Position numbers and translations under genes: made by a program. A stretch of 64,000 nucleotides of DNA, from NCBI GenBank assembly GCA_028869135.1, contig JAGWTC010000002.1, forward strand, positions 62,001 to 126,000. The letters run 5' to 3'. Under the pieces are notes generated by a model, which did no database searches, was not told the DNA's origin, and was given only the letters and a program-made list of their open reading frames with translations. The first letter of the stretch is position 1. Each line of letters begins with the position of its first letter. Source of the DNA: Rhodocyclaceae bacterium. Its GTDB lineage: Bacteria; Pseudomonadota; Gammaproteobacteria; Burkholderiales; Rhodocyclaceae. Below are positions 47,100-59,468 of the stretch, in pieces.

Positions 47100-48503
47100 A
47101 TGAAGCACAAAGTAAAGAACATTCACTTCGTAGGCGTGGGCGGCGCCGGCATGAGCGGCATTGCCGAGGTGCTGGCGAACCAGGGCTTCAAGGTCAGCGG
47201 TTCCGACCTCGCCGACAATGCGACGACGCGCCGCCTCAAGGGGCTGGGCGTGAACGTGATGCAAGGCCATGCCGCAGAAAATGTGGCGATGGCCGACGCA
47301 CTGGTCGTGTCCACTGCGGTCAAGGAAGACAATCCGGAGGTCGTCGCAGCGCGTGCGCGCCATGTGCCCATCGTGCCGCGTGCCCAGATGCTGGCCGAGC
47401 TGATGCGCATCAAGCAGGGCATCGCCATCGCCGGCACCCACGGCAAGACCACGACCACCAGCCTGGTCGCCAGCATCCTCGGCGAAGCCGGACTCGACCC
47501 CACCTTCGTCATCGGCGGCCGCCTCAATTCCGCCGGCGCCAATGCGCGTCTCGGGCAGGGCGAATTCCTTGTCGCCGAAGCCGACGAGTCGGACGCGTCC
47601 TTCCTGTTCCTGACGCCGGTGATCTCCATCATCACCAATATCGACGCCGACCACATGGAGACCTACGGCCACGACTTCGGCAAGCTGAAACAGGCCTTCA
47701 TCGACTTCATCCAGCGCCTGCCTTTCTACGGCGTGGCGGTTCTGTGCGTGGACGATCCGGAAGTGCGCGAAATTCTGCCCAGCATCACCAAGCAGGTGGT
47801 GACCTACGGCATCGAGCAGGCGGCGAATATCCGTGCCGAAAATGTGCGCGCCGAAGGCTCGCAGATGCATTTCGACTGCGTGCGCACCAACGGCAAGGTC
47901 ACGCGCTTCCCCGTGGTGCTCAATACGCCGGGCATGCACAACGTACTCAACTCGCTCGCCGCGATAGCGGTCGCCACCGAGGTCGGCGCCAGCGATGCCG
48001 CGATCCAGAAAGCACTGGCCGAGTTCAACGGCGTTGGTCGCCGCTTCCAGCGCTACGGCGAAGTGCCTTGCGTCGACGGCGCGGGCAGCTTCACCCTGAT
48101 CGACGATTACGGCCATCATCCTGTCGAAATGGCCGCGACCCTGGCCGCCGCGCGCGGCGCCTTTCCCGAGCGCCGTATCCTGCTGGCTTTTCAGCCTCAT
48201 CGCTACACGCGCACGCGCGATTGTTTCGAGGACTTCGTCAAGGTGCTGTCCACCGTCGACGGTCTCTTGCTCGGCGAGGTTTATCCTGCCGGCGAACAGG
48301 CGATCGTCGCCGCCGACAGCCGAACGCTGGCGCGCGCGGTTCGCGTGGTCGGCAAAGTGGAGCCGGTGTTCGTCGAAGACATTGCCGAGATGCCGCAGGC
48401 CATCCTCGACGCCGCCCGTCCGGGCGACGTGGTCATGACCATGGGCGCCGGCTCGGTCGGCGGCGTGGCCGCCCGCGTGGTGGAGCTGAGCGCCGGTCGA
48501 TGA
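47100..48503 (+). CDS. murC: UDP-N-acetylmuramate:L-alanine ligase
   Basis: A 467-residue Mur ligase adding the first amino acid. N-terminal [18 protein letters not shown] (about 8-25), P-loop [15 protein letters not shown] (about 118-132), ADESDASFL and the C-terminal [10 protein letters not shown] (about 338-347) are typical. ATG 47100 is 12 nt after murG. The stop overlaps murB (ATGA). Confidence 0.96.
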   Translation: MKHKVKNIHFVGVGGAGMSGIAEVLANQGFKVSGSDLADNATTRRLKGLGVNVMQGHAAENVAMADALVVSTAVKEDNPEVVAARARHVPIVPRAQMLAELMRIKQGIAIAGTHGKTTTTSLVASILGEAGLDPTFVIGGRLNSAGANARLGQGEFLVAEADESDASFLFLTPVISIITNIDADHMETYGHDFGKLKQAFIDFIQRLPFYGVAVLCVDDPEVREILPSITKQVVTYGIEQAANIRAENVRAEGSQMHFDCVRTNGKVTRFPVVLNTPGMHNVLNSLAAIAVATEVGASDAAIQKALAEFNGVGRRFQRYGEVPCVDGAGSFTLIDDYGHHPVEMAATLAAARGAFPERRILLAFQPHRYTRTRDCFEDFVKVLSTVDGLLLGEVYPAGEQAIVAADSRTLARAVRVVGKVEPVFVEDIAEMPQAILDAARPGDVVMTMGAGSVGGVAARVVELSAGR

Positions 48504-49423
48504 ACGCCATTCCCGGATTTCGCGGCGAGCTGCGCAGCGACGAGCCCATGTCGCGCCATGTTTCCTGGCGCGCCGGCGGCGCTGCGACACGCGCCGCCTG
48601 GCCGGCTGATCTGGACGACTGCGCAACCCTGCTGGCAGCACTGCCAAAAGATGAACCCCTGTTGATGATCGGTCTTGGCTCCAACCTGCTCATCCGCGAC
48701 GGCGGCTTTCGCGGCACGGCGATACTGACGCATTCGGCCCTCAAGACCCTGCGCCTGGAGGCGGACGGCAGCCTCTACGCCGAAGCCGGCGTGGCCTCGC
48801 CCAAGGCGGCGCGCTTTGCCGCGACACACGACCTGGCGGGAGCGGAGTTTCTGGCCGGCATTCCCGGCACGGTGGGCGGCGCGCTGGCGATGAATGCGGG
48901 CTGCTATGGCAGCGAAACCTGGCCCTTCGTTGAGAAGGTGCTGCTCTTGAATCGCCGCGGCGAGAAGGTGGTTCGTACGCCGGACGATTTCGAAATCGGC
49001 TATCGCCATGTCAGGCCGCTGATGGCGGATGACGAAATATTCGCCGGCGCCTGGTTCCGTTTTCAGCGCGGGCATGGCGACGAGTCGCGCGAGCGCATTC
49101 GCGCCCTGCTGGAAAAGCGCATCAACAGTCAGCCCCTGTCCTTGCCGAACGCCGGATCGGTGTTTCGCAACCCGCCCGGCGACCACGCGGCGCGGCTCAT
49201 CGAGGCGGCCGGTCTGAAGGGGCTAAAGCTAGGCGGGGCGCAGGTTTCGGAAAAGCATGCCAATTTCATCGTTAATCCACAGGGTGCGGCGAAGGCAAGT
49301 GAGATAGAAATGCTAATCGGCCAGATTCAGGCTGTAGTGATGCAGAAATTCGGTGTCGCACTCGAATGCGAAGTGCGCATCGTCGGCGAAAAAGTGCACG
49401 GAAAGTCAGAGGTAGAAGCTTGA
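48500..49423 (+). CDS. murB: UDP-N-acetylenolpyruvoylglucosamine reductase
   Basis: A 307-residue FAD enzyme making UDP-MurNAc. The FAD-binding region has [17 protein letters not shown] (about 55-71) and [20 protein letters not shown] (about 119-138), and catalytic residues are in [21 protein letters not shown], with Ser as proton donor. The Tyr-loop region marks type I MurB. ATG 48500 overlaps the murC stop; its stop overlaps the ddl TTG. Confidence 0.95.
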   Translation: MNAIPGFRGELRSDEPMSRHVSWRAGGAATRAAWPADLDDCATLLAALPKDEPLLMIGLGSNLLIRDGGFRGTAILTHSALKTLRLEADGSLYAEAGVASPKAARFAATHDLAGAEFLAGIPGTVGGALAMNAGCYGSETWPFVEKVLLLNRRGEKVVRTPDDFEIGYRHVRPLMADDEIFAGAWFRFQRGHGDESRERIRALLEKRINSQPLSLPNAGSVFRNPPGDHAARLIEAAGLKGLKLGGAQVSEKHANFIVNPQGAAKASEIEMLIGQIQAVVMQKFGVALECEVRIVGEKVHGKSEVEA

Positions 49424-50349
49424 GCGGGAAGGGATTCGGCAAAGTGGCTGTATTGTTCGGCGGAACGTCGGCGGAGCGCGAGGTGTCGCTTAAGAGCGGC
49501 GGCGCCGTGCTGTCTGCATTGCAGGGTGCCGGCGTGGACGCCCATGCCTTCGACCCGGCCGAGCGTCCGCTTGAGGATTTGAAGCGTGATGGCTTTGAGC
49601 GCGCCTTCATCGCCCTGCACGGTCGCGGCGGCGAGGACGGCTCGGTCCAGGGCGCGCTCGACCTGCTCGGTATTCCCTACACCGGCAGCGACATCCTGGC
49701 CTCGGCCCTGGCCATGGACAAGTGGCGTACCAAGCTGGTGTGGCAGGCCGCCGGCCTGCCCGTGGCCGACTATGTGATGCTCGACGCCGACAGCGATTTC
49801 GCCGCCGTGGAAGAGCAACTGCGGCTCCCGCTCTTCGTCAAGCCGGCCAATGAAGGTTCGAGCATCGGCATCAGCAAGGTCAAGACGCCGGGCGGGCTAA
49901 AGGCCGCCTATGAGGAAGCGGCCAAGTACGACAGCATCGTCATGGCCGAAGGTTTCCTGGCGGGCGGCGAATATACCGTCGGCATTCTGGGCACCGGCAA
50001 AAATGCCCGGGCGCTGCCGCCCATCCGCATCGTGCCGACGACCGAGTTCTACGATTTCGACGCCAAGTACCTGCGCGACGATACCGAGTACCGGATTCCG
50101 TGCGGTCTGTCCGAGACCGAAATCAAGGCCATGCAGGACATGGCGCTGCGTGCCTACGCCGTGATCGGCGGGCGCGGCTGGGCGCGCATCGACGTGATGC
50201 TCGATGCCGCAGGCAAGCAGTACTGTCTCGAAGCCAATACCGCACCGGGCATGACCGACCATTCGCTGGTGCCGATGGCGGCAAAGGCCGCCGGTATCCC
50301 GTTCGCCGATCTGGTGGTGCGCCTGCTGGAGGACACCGTTGATGCTTGA
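49420..50349 (+). CDS. ddl: D-alanine:D-alanine ligase
   Basis: A 309-residue ATP-grasp ligase making the D-Ala-D-Ala dipeptide used by MurF. Motifs: [19 protein letters not shown] (about 8-26), [19 protein letters not shown] (about 66-84), the ATP-grasp loops and [15 protein letters not shown] (about 272-286). The family start places it at TTG 49420, overlapping the murB stop (TTGA). It overlaps ftsQ by 8 nt. Confidence 0.95.
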   Translation: MSGKGFGKVAVLFGGTSAEREVSLKSGGAVLSALQGAGVDAHAFDPAERPLEDLKRDGFERAFIALHGRGGEDGSVQGALDLLGIPYTGSDILASALAMDKWRTKLVWQAAGLPVADYVMLDADSDFAAVEEQLRLPLFVKPANEGSSIGISKVKTPGGLKAAYEEAAKYDSIVMAEGFLAGGEYTVGILGTGKNARALPPIRIVPTTEFYDFDAKYLRDDTEYRIPCGLSETEIKAMQDMALRAYAVIGGRGWARIDVMLDAAGKQYCLEANTAPGMTDHSLVPMAAKAAGIPFADLVVRLLEDTVDA

Positions 50350-51184
50350 ACGTCTGCGCGCATCGGGTGGCAAGTCGGAGCGCTACGGCGCTTCGCGGCC
50401 CGCGCGCGCATCCCGCCCGCAGAAGGCGGCACGTCAGCAGAAGCCGGCGGGTGAAGGCTTCTGGCATCAGCCGTCGCTGCTCAATCTTTGCGCCGACGTG
50501 CTGATCATCGCAGCCAGCGTGGCGCTGGCGTGGACGGCGGTGATCGCCTTGCAGCGCCTGCCCTTTTATCCGCTGCGCGAAGTGCGCGTGCTGGGCGAGC
50601 TGTCCCAGGTGCAGAAAAGTCAGATCGAAAGCGCCGCCCGAGGCGTGGTGCAGGGCAATTTTTTCACCGTGAATATCGATGCGGCGCGCGCCGCCTTCGA
50701 GAAGCTGGCCTGGGTGCGCCGCGTCGAGGTGCGTCGCCAGTGGCCGGATCGCCTTGAGCTGCGCATCGAGGAACATGTGCCGGTGGCGCGCTGGCGCGGC
50801 ATCGACGATGAACCGCGCCTCGTGAACAGCTACGGCGAAGTGTTCGCCGGCAGCATCGATCTGCCGCTGCCCATGTTCTCCGGCCCGGAAGGTAGCTCGG
50901 CCGAAGTGCTGGCGCGTTACAAGCAGTTCGAAAAGGCGCTGGCCAGGATCAATTTGCACCCACGGGCAGTCGCGCTTTCCGCGCGCGAAGCCTGGCAGGT
51001 GCGTCTGGACAACGGGCTTTTGCTGGATCTGGGCCGCGACCAGGCCAAGTTGCCGCTGGCCGAACGGGTCGCGCGTTTCACCGAGTACTACCCGAATGCA
51101 ATCAAGCGCAGCCAGGCACAGATCGTCGCTGTGGACATGCGCTATCCCAACGGTTTCACCCTGCGCCCCGCGCGTAACGGTTAA
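50342..51184 (+). CDS. ftsQ: Cell division protein FtsQ
   Basis: A 280-residue bitopic divisome protein: a basic cytoplasmic N-terminus, one membrane helix (about 50-72), a POTRA domain ([21 protein letters not shown], about 79-100) and the beta domain with [18 protein letters not shown]. It bridges early and late division proteins with FtsB and FtsL. ATG 50342 is preferred over TTG 50339. The cytoplasmic tail is Lys/Arg-rich. Confidence 0.94.
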   Translation: MLERLRASGGKSERYGASRPARASRPQKAARQQKPAGEGFWHQPSLLNLCADVLIIAASVALAWTAVIALQRLPFYPLREVRVLGELSQVQKSQIESAARGVVQGNFFTVNIDAARAAFEKLAWVRRVEVRRQWPDRLELRIEEHVPVARWRGIDDEPRLVNSYGEVFAGSIDLPLPMFSGPEGSSAEVLARYKQFEKALARINLHPRAVALSAREAWQVRLDNGLLLDLGRDQAKLPLAERVARFTEYYPNAIKRSQAQIVAVDMRYPNGFTLRPARNG

Positions 51185-51186
51185 TA

Positions 51187-52419
51187 ATGAGCAAAGAAAA
51201 ACAAAGAGATCTGATCGTCGGCCTCGACATCGGCACCTCCAAGATACTGGCGGTGGTGGCCGAACTCACGCCCGAGGGGGAGATGACGCTGCTGGGTCTC
51301 GGCACCCAGGAGTCCAAGGGGCTCAAGAAGGGCGTCGTCGTCAATATCGAATCCACGGTCAACGCGATTTCGCGTGCCATCGCCGAGGTCGAGATGATGG
51401 CCGGCTGCAAGGTGACGCGCGTGTATACGGGCATTGCCGGCAGCCACATCAAGAGCAAGGATTCCAACGGCATGGCCGTGGTGCGCGACAAGGAAGTCAC
51501 GCAGTACGACGTCGAGCGCGCCATCGAAGCCGCCAACGCCACGCCGATTTCGGCCGATGACCAGATCCTGCATACGCTGGTGCAGGAGTTCATCGTCGAT
51601 GGTCAGGACGGCGTCAAGGAACCGATCGGCATGGATGCGCGCCGTCTCGAAGTGCGCGTGCACCTCGTTACCGGTGCTGTCACTGCCGTGCAGAACATCG
51701 TCAAGTGCGTGCACCGCTGCGGGCTTGAGGTCGTCGATCTGGTGCTGCAGCCGCTCGCTTCGGGCTACGCGGTGTTGACCGAAGACGAGAAGGATGTCGG
51801 CGTCTGCCTCGTCGATATCGGTGGTGGCACGACCGATATCGCCGTGTTCACGCAAGGCGCGATCCGCCATACGGCGGTGATTCCGATCGCTGGCGATCAA
51901 CTGACCAACGACATTGCGATCGCCCTGCGCACCTCTACGCAGGACGCGGAGGACATCAAGATCCGCTACGGCGTGGCGCTGCAACAGCTTGCCGATGCGG
52001 ACGAAATGCTGGAAGTGCCCGGCGTCGGCGACCGCCCGGCTTCCACGCTGTCGCGTCAGGCGCTGGCCGGCTTCATTCAGCCGCGCGTCGAGGAGATTTT
52101 CCAGAAGGTGCAGGAAGAGCTGCACAAGAGCGGCTATGAGCGCCTGCTGCGCGCCGGCATCGTGCTGACCGGCGGTTCCGCCGCCATGCCCGGCATGGTC
52201 GAGCTGGGCGAAGAGATTTTCCACAACACCGTGAAGTTGGGCGTGCCGCAGTACGAGGGCAATCTGCGCGACTTCATGAAGAACCCGCGCCACTCGACCG
52301 CCATGGGCCTGTTGCTGGAAGGCACAGCCCAGACGCGGCGCGGCATGAAGGTGCAGGACCCGACGAGCTTTGCCCAGGTACTCGGGCGAATGAAGGCTTG
52401 GTTTGCGAAAAACTTCTGA
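51187..52419 (+). CDS. ftsA: Cell division protein FtsA
   Basis: A 410-residue actin-fold ATPase tethering FtsZ to the membrane. Phosphate-1 DIGTSKILAVVAEL (about 14-27), the phosphate-2 region LVDIGGGTTDIAVF (about 208-221), the adenosine motif VLTGGSAAMPGM (about 320-331) and the C-terminal amphipathic MKAWFAKNF membrane-targeting helix are present. It starts 2 nt after ftsQ. The 151-nt gap to ftsZ holds a repeat element. Confidence 0.97.
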   Translation: MSKEKQRDLIVGLDIGTSKILAVVAELTPEGEMTLLGLGTQESKGLKKGVVVNIESTVNAISRAIAEVEMMAGCKVTRVYTGIAGSHIKSKDSNGMAVVRDKEVTQYDVERAIEAANATPISADDQILHTLVQEFIVDGQDGVKEPIGMDARRLEVRVHLVTGAVTAVQNIVKCVHRCGLEVVDLVLQPLASGYAVLTEDEKDVGVCLVDIGGGTTDIAVFTQGAIRHTAVIPIAGDQLTNDIAIALRTSTQDAEDIKIRYGVALQQLADADEMLEVPGVGDRPASTLSRQALAGFIQPRVEEIFQKVQEELHKSGYERLLRAGIVLTGGSAAMPGMVELGEEIFHNTVKLGVPQYEGNLRDFMKNPRHSTAMGLLLEGTAQTRRGMKVQDPTSFAQVLGRMKAWFAKNF

Positions 52420-52436
52420 TGGAGGTTCGGGTAAAG

Positions 52437-52523
52437 CCCGCCCAGTTTAAGACGCAGAGGGGGCAGCCCCCTCTCGACTCCCCCGCGGTGCGGAACTCGC
52501 GCTTCGCAGTGGGACAGGTTTTT
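52437..52523 (+). repeat. Hairpin-rich intergenic repeat, copy B (ftsA-ftsZ spacer)
   Basis: It begins CCCGCCCA, continues with a perfect AGAGGGGG/CCCCCTCT hairpin (52456-52463 with 52467-52474), then GACTCCCC, and ends AGGTTTTT, in the same order as copy A at 15927-16063. The final hairpin and T-run could act as a partial terminator before ftsZ, which has its own ribosome site 40 nt on. Confidence 0.65.
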
Positions 52524-52570
52524 GAGGTTTGTATTTTTAACTTTTGGCAGTAACCCTGAAGGAGGCGAAG

Positions 52571-53746
52571 ATGTTTGAGTTTGTTGATAGTGAAGAAAAC
52601 GCCGGGCAAGAAGACGGCGTAACGATCATCAAGGTGATCGGTGTCGGCGGTGCCGGCGGCAATACCGTCGAGCACATGATTCGCGAAGGCGTGAAGGGCG
52701 TCGAGTTCATTTGCGTGAACACTGACGCGCAAGCGCTGGCCAAGTCGAGCGCGCCGGTCAAGCTGCAACTCGGCCCGGGTCTGGGCGCAGGCGGCAAGCC
52801 AGCCAAGGCGCGCGGTCTTGCCGAAGATGAGCGCGAGCGCATCGCCGAAGTGCTGCAGGGCGCGCACATGGCCTTCATTACCGCCGGCATGGGCGGCGGC
52901 ACCGGTACCGGCGCTGCACCCATCGTTGCCGAAGTGGCCAAGGAGATGGGCATTCTGACCGTGGCCGTGGTGACCAAGCCGTTCGAATACGAAAACCGCA
53001 TGCGCCTGGCTGAAGAAGGCATGAGCGAGCTGGCGTCCAACGTCGACTCGCTGATCGTCATCCTCAACGAGAAGCTGCAGGAAGTCCTGGGCGAAGACGT
53101 CAGCATGAAGCAGGCCTTCCGTGAGGCCGATAACGTGCTGCGCAACGCCGTCGGTGGCATTGCCGAAATCATCAATATCCCGGGTCTGGTGAACGTCGAC
53201 TTTGAAGACGTGAAGACCGTGATGAGCGAAATGGGCAAAGCCATGATGGGTTCGTCTTCCGCTGCCGGCGTAGACCGCGCCCGCATCGCCGCCGATCAGG
53301 CCGTCGCCAGCCCGCTGCTGGAAGGTATCGAGCTGTCCGGCGCGCGCGGCGTGCTGGTCAACATCACCGCCAGCGACGAACTGGGCATGAAGGAAGTCCG
53401 CGAAGTCATGAACACCATCCGCACCTACGCGGCGCCGGATGCCACCATCATCTTCGGTACCGTCTTCGACAACGAGATGGAAGACAGCCTGCGCGTAACC
53501 GTGGTCGCCACGGGTCTGGGCGGCGCCGTCATGAAGGGCGCCAAGCCGGTGCTGAAGACCGTGATGAACGAAGGCATGGGTCTGCGTACGGGTACCGACA
53601 ATCAGATCGTCGATATGGGCGGCGAAGTGGGCGGCATGTTTACCAGCGCCCGCGGCAGTGCCCGCAACACTATGGTCGATTCGATGACGGCCAGCGGTGT
53701 GGACAAGTACGACATCCCGGCTTTCCTCCGTCGCCAGGCGGACTAA
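52571..53746 (+). CDS. ftsZ: Cell division GTPase FtsZ
   Basis: A 391-residue tubulin-like GTPase that forms the Z-ring. GVGGAGGNTVEHMI (about 25-38), the tubulin signature GGGTGTGAAP (about 111-120), the T7 loop with NVDFEDV and the C-terminal peptide DIPAFLRRQAD that binds FtsA and ZipA-like partners are all present. ATG 52571 has GGAGG as ribosome site. Codon use is strongly biased, as expected for an abundant protein. Confidence 0.98.
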   Translation: MFEFVDSEENAGQEDGVTIIKVIGVGGAGGNTVEHMIREGVKGVEFICVNTDAQALAKSSAPVKLQLGPGLGAGGKPAKARGLAEDERERIAEVLQGAHMAFITAGMGGGTGTGAAPIVAEVAKEMGILTVAVVTKPFEYENRMRLAEEGMSELASNVDSLIVILNEKLQEVLGEDVSMKQAFREADNVLRNAVGGIAEIINIPGLVNVDFEDVKTVMSEMGKAMMGSSSAAGVDRARIAADQAVASPLLEGIELSGARGVLVNITASDELGMKEVREVMNTIRTYAAPDATIIFGTVFDNEMEDSLRVTVVATGLGGAVMKGAKPVLKTVMNEGMGLRTGTDNQIVDMGGEVGGMFTSARGSARNTMVDSMTASGVDKYDIPAFLRRQAD

Positions 53747-53777
53747 GCCGGTTCTGGCAGTACGCCGGCAATAGTCT

Positions 53778-53815
53778 GGATGCATGGGGTCGATTCGCCT
53801 CCTCCCCATGCATCC
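53778..53815 (+). repeat. 12-bp perfect hairpin between ftsZ and lpxC
   Basis: Arms 53778-53789 and 53804-53815 are exact complements with a 14-nt loop. There is no T-run, so it is more likely an mRNA stabiliser or processing site that separates ftsZ from lpxC expression than a true terminator. Confidence 0.75.
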
Positions 53816-53829
53816 GGGCCGCGCTGCGC

Positions 53830-53835
53830 TAAAAT
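53830..53835 (+). promoter_or_regulatory. Candidate -10 box for a separate lpxC promoter
   Basis: TAAAAT at 53830-53835 lies 79 nt before the lpxC ATG and just after the ftsZ-lpxC hairpin. No strong -35 partner is seen. It could give lpxC independent transcription. Confidence 0.35.
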
Positions 53836-53914
53836 ACAACATCTGAAACAGGCCCTTGCCCTGTCCCCGTTCGCGGGAAGTCAACCAAAAACACGTTCGG
53901 GCGCTATTAGCGAG

Positions 53915-54829
53915 ATGTTGAAGCAACGCACACTGAAAACCCTGGTTCGCGCCACCGGCGTCGGCTTGCACTCGGGCGTCAAGGTCACCATGGTTCTGCG
54001 CCCGGCGCCGGTCGATACCGGCATCGTGTTCCGTCGCGTTGATCTCGACCCGCCCGTCGATTTGCCCGCCCGCCCCAACGGCGTCGGCGATACGCGCATG
54101 GCCTCCACGCTGCAGCAGGGCGAAGCCAAGCTTTCCACCATCGAACATCTGATGTCCGCACTGGCCGGTCTGGGCGTGGACAATATTTACGTTGACGTCG
54201 ATGCGGCCGAGCTGCCCATCATGGACGGCAGCGCCGCGCCCTTTGTTTTTCTGCTCCAGTCCGCCGGCATCGAGGAGCAGAACGCACCCAAGAAGTTCAT
54301 CCGCATCAAGAAGACGGTGCGCGTGGAAGAGGGCGACAAGTGGGCGCAACTGGATCCCTACGAGGGATTCAAGCTCGATTTCTCCATCGTGTTCAATCAC
54401 CCGGCGGTGGATCAGACCGGCCGCCAGGTCTCGGTGGATTTCGCCGACAACGACTACATCCGCGAAGTGGCGCGCGCGCGCACCTTCGGCTTCATGCAGG
54501 ACGTGGAATACATGCGCGCCAACGGCCTCGGCCTTGGCGGCAGCCTCGACAATGCCATCGTCATGGACGAGTATCGCGTGCTCAACAGCGACGGGCTGCG
54601 TTACAACGATGAATTCGTGAAGCACAAGGTGCTGGACGCCATCGGCGACCTCTACGTGGCCGGCCATCCTATCCTCGGCGCGTTTTCGGCCTTCAAGTCG
54701 GGCCACGGCCTCAACAACAAGCTGCTGCGCGCCGTGCTCGATGACGCCGCCGCCTGGGAGTGGGCCAGCTTCGCCGATCCGAAGGCCACGCCCGAGCGCA
54801 TCCTGCATCTCTACCCGCAAGCGGCGTAA
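53915..54829 (+). CDS. lpxC: UDP-3-O-acyl-N-acetylglucosamine deacetylase
   Basis: A 304-residue zinc deacetylase catalysing the committed step of lipid A synthesis. Zinc ligands lie in [17 protein letters not shown] (about 75-91), [15 protein letters not shown] (about 236-250) and the catalytic His in [13 protein letters not shown] 53915 gives the usual MLKQRTLK N-terminus. It ends the dcw cluster, as in many proteobacteria, and a terminator follows. Confidence 0.97.
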   Translation: MLKQRTLKTLVRATGVGLHSGVKVTMVLRPAPVDTGIVFRRVDLDPPVDLPARPNGVGDTRMASTLQQGEAKLSTIEHLMSALAGLGVDNIYVDVDAAELPIMDGSAAPFVFLLQSAGIEEQNAPKKFIRIKKTVRVEEGDKWAQLDPYEGFKLDFSIVFNHPAVDQTGRQVSVDFADNDYIREVARARTFGFMQDVEYMRANGLGLGGSLDNAIVMDEYRVLNSDGLRYNDEFVKHKVLDAIGDLYVAGHPILGAFSAFKSGHGLNNKLLRAVLDDAAAWEWASFADPKATPERILHLYPQAA

Positions 54830-54835
54830 TCGTCC

Positions 54836-54869
54836 AAGCTACGGAGAGACTGCCCTCTGCGTAGCTTTT
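54836..54869 (+). terminator. Rho-independent terminator after lpxC (end of the dcw cluster)
   Basis: AAGCTACG pairs with CGTAGCTT, with an inner AGAG/CTCT extension across one G-G mismatch, and TTTT follows. It lies 7 nt after the lpxC stop. Confidence 0.78.
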
Positions 54870-55064
54870 GCGCCGGGCCGTCCCAAGCAAAACGAAGTTT
54901 CAGTGCAGGCTAATGTCCGCGTAGCGGACGTTATGCCGTAGCTAAAAGCGGTCCGTTCGCGGAGCGAACACGCGCATAAACCCATAATACGAAGCGCCCC
55001 TTACTTGGGGAGCGGCGAACGGAAATCACCTCCTTTCTCGGAAAGGAGGTTGGGAGGTAAGCCG
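54870..55064. other. Hairpin-rich spacer between lpxC and the DUF721 gene
   Basis: No gene is seen. Perfect small hairpins with 3-nt loops occur at 54915-54929 (GTCCGC/GCGGAC), 54955-54969 (GTTCGC/GCGAAC) and 55028-55050 (ACCTCCTTTC/GAAAGGAGGT). Between the first two is GCCGTAGCTAAAAGCG, similar to the sequence following the hairpins at the ftsW-murG junction. The two genes converge here. Confidence 0.6.
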
Positions 55065-55517
55065 CTACTTCTTGGCGGCCAGCCGCTCCAGCGCCAGTCG
55101 CAAAGGCGCGTCCGGGGGCAGGCTGCGGGCGAGGTTGGTTAGTCCTTGCTTTGCTTTATCGCCAATAACCGCAACCTGCTCTTCCCTTGGCTTGATCTGA
55201 ACGGGATTCATGGGTTGCACTTTTATCTCTATTTCATTAACCTCTGCCCCGTTTTGCCGATACTTTTCGACAAGACCGGGGACTAATTGCCGCACCTTGG
55301 CGGCGACCGCGCCGTTGACGGCGTGGATAACAACCTTCCCCAAACGATAGTTGGCCACCCGCACCACCTTGGTCAACTGCCTGGGCAGAGCGAGCTCCAG
55401 TTGGCGCTGCAACTGCAACAGCCGGCCTGCATGAGCGGTGAGTCGGGCGACATGGGCTTCCGATTCGAGAAGCGTAGTCACCGTTGGCGGCGTGCCGGAT
55501 TTGCGGCTGGCTGACAT
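55065..55517 (-). CDS. DUF721 family protein (DciA-like)
   Basis: A 150-residue protein with the DUF721 core: LLQLQRQLELALPRQL, then VRVANYRLGKVVIHAVNGAVAAKVRQL. The DUF721 family includes DciA, the ancestral loader of the replicative helicase in bacteria lacking DnaC; whether this member does that is unproven. ATG 55517 (MSASRKSG) is chosen because the longer reading to 55826 overlaps the divergent M23 gene. Its place between lpxC and M23/secA is common in betaproteobacteria. Confidence 0.82.
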   Translation of the reverse strand: MSASRKSGTPPTVTTLLESEAHVARLTAHAGRLLQLQRQLELALPRQLTKVVRVANYRLGKVVIHAVNGAVAAKVRQLVPGLVEKYRQNGAEVNEIEIKVQPMNPVQIKPREEQVAVIGDKAKQGLTNLARSLPPDAPLRLALERLAAKK

Positions 55518-55547
55518 GGGGTTCTGGAGTACAAAGGGAGTCAAGGC

Positions 55548-56471
55548 GTGCATATTATTCTCGTATCCGACAAGCTGGCAACGGCGCGTACCCTCGTAAT
55601 CACCGGTCGCCATGTCCTGTTGTCCGTTCTTGCCCTGTCGCTGCTTGTCTTCAGCCTGTCCTCGCTGATTTCCTATCTGGCTGTTCAGCATGCCGCCGAT
55701 GTGCGCTTGCCGGTGCTGAACAGCGTGCTGCGCGCCATTCAGGCGGAAGAAACCGAGCGTCGCGATACCCTGGTTCGCGAAAATCTCAATGTCATGGCCA
55801 TCAAGCTCGGCCAGATGCAGGCGCAACTGTCGCGTCTGGATAGCCTCAGCGACCGCCTGACCCAGTCGGTCGGTTTGAAGGCTCAGGACATCAAGCAGGT
55901 GGCCGACGGTCGCGGCGGACCGCTGGTGCGCGAGCAGGTGTTGACCACGCCGGAACTGGAGCAGCTGGTGGATGCCTTGTCAGAGCGGGTCGAGGAGCGC
56001 GGCGACGCCATGGCCCTGATCGAGGCGCAGGTGCTGGAAAGCCGTATCCGTCACGCCATGCTGCCGACTTCGCTGCCGATCAACTCGGCCTGGAATGCAT
56101 CCACCTACGGCTGGCGCATCGATCCTTTCACTGGCCACCGTGCCATGCACGAAGGCGTGGATTTCCCGGCCCAGACCGGCACGCCCATCTACGCGGCGGC
56201 CGCGGGCATCGTGAGCAATGTCGAGCAGCATCCGCAGTACGGCAATATGATCGAAATCGACCATGGCAACGACATCACGACCCGCTATGCGCATACCTCG
56301 CAGATCTTCGTCCAGCCCGGCGCGCTGGTGAAGCGCGGCCAGAAGATTGCCGCGGTCGGCACGACCGGCCGTTCCACCGGGCCGCATCTACATTTCGAGG
56401 TTCGCGTCGGCGGCGTGGCGCAGAATCCGAACCGTTTTCTGCAGGAAGCGGCGAGGTACGCGAGCCGCTGA
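55548..56471 (+). CDS. Membrane-anchored M23 peptidoglycan peptidase
   Basis: A 307-residue inner-membrane protein: a transmembrane helix (about 22-48), a periplasmic coiled coil (about 65-165) and a C-terminal M23 (LytM) domain. Zinc ligands are in HEGVDFPA (HxxxD, about 198-205) and HLHFEV (about 280-285), so it should be an active endopeptidase rather than a degenerate EnvC-type activator. The start is GTG 55548, 30 nt from the divergent DUF721 gene. It lies upstream of secA, as in many proteobacteria. Confidence 0.92.
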   Translation: MHIILVSDKLATARTLVITGRHVLLSVLALSLLVFSLSSLISYLAVQHAADVRLPVLNSVLRAIQAEETERRDTLVRENLNVMAIKLGQMQAQLSRLDSLSDRLTQSVGLKAQDIKQVADGRGGPLVREQVLTTPELEQLVDALSERVEERGDAMALIEAQVLESRIRHAMLPTSLPINSAWNASTYGWRIDPFTGHRAMHEGVDFPAQTGTPIYAAAAGIVSNVEQHPQYGNMIEIDHGNDITTRYAHTSQIFVQPGALVKRGQKIAAVGTTGRSTGPHLHFEVRVGGVAQNPNRFLQEAARYASR

Positions 56472-56719
56472 GTTTGCCGTCCCCCCAACCCCTTCCCGGG
56501 AAAGGGGGGGGGCCGGTTTACTTCCAGTACGTATTGCGCCATCCGGTGCGTGCCGTCTTGGCTTGTCCCACGGGATTTCCTTTGGTCAGGGCGGCCCTGC
56601 GCCAAGGCTGCGTGGGGTGTTCTTTCTCCGCATTGCTGGGGCTGACTGCAACCGGCCGGCAATCAGCCACATGTTAGAATCGACGTTTCGAATTCAAAGC
56701 CAGTCTTGGCTGCACATCA
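56472..56719 (+). other. Leader region between the M23 gene and secA
   Basis: A C/G-rich hairpin lies near 56485-56513 (CCCCTTCCC/GGGAAAGGGG). A 67-codon frame from a TTG at 56474 to 56677 spans much of it, but I see no signal peptide and no known arrest motif, so I do not call a SecM-like gene. TTAGAAT at 56675 may be a secA -10 element. Confidence 0.4.
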
Positions 56720-59458
<2,739 letters not shown>

Positions 59459-59468
59459 AGGGCTCAGC

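Noticed and set aside
46754-48499. Arg-rich extension upstream of murB through murC
   Set aside because: This is murC read in another frame; the murB start at 48500 matches the family and overlaps the murC stop.
52544-54820. Long minus-strand frame opposite ftsZ and lpxC
   Set aside because: It spans two well-supported genes on the other strand and has no recognisable domain.
56474-56677. 67-codon frame upstream of secA as a possible SecM-like arrest peptide
   Set aside because: No signal peptide and no known arrest motif are visible, and the start is a TTG without a ribosome site. Conservation analysis could reopen this.
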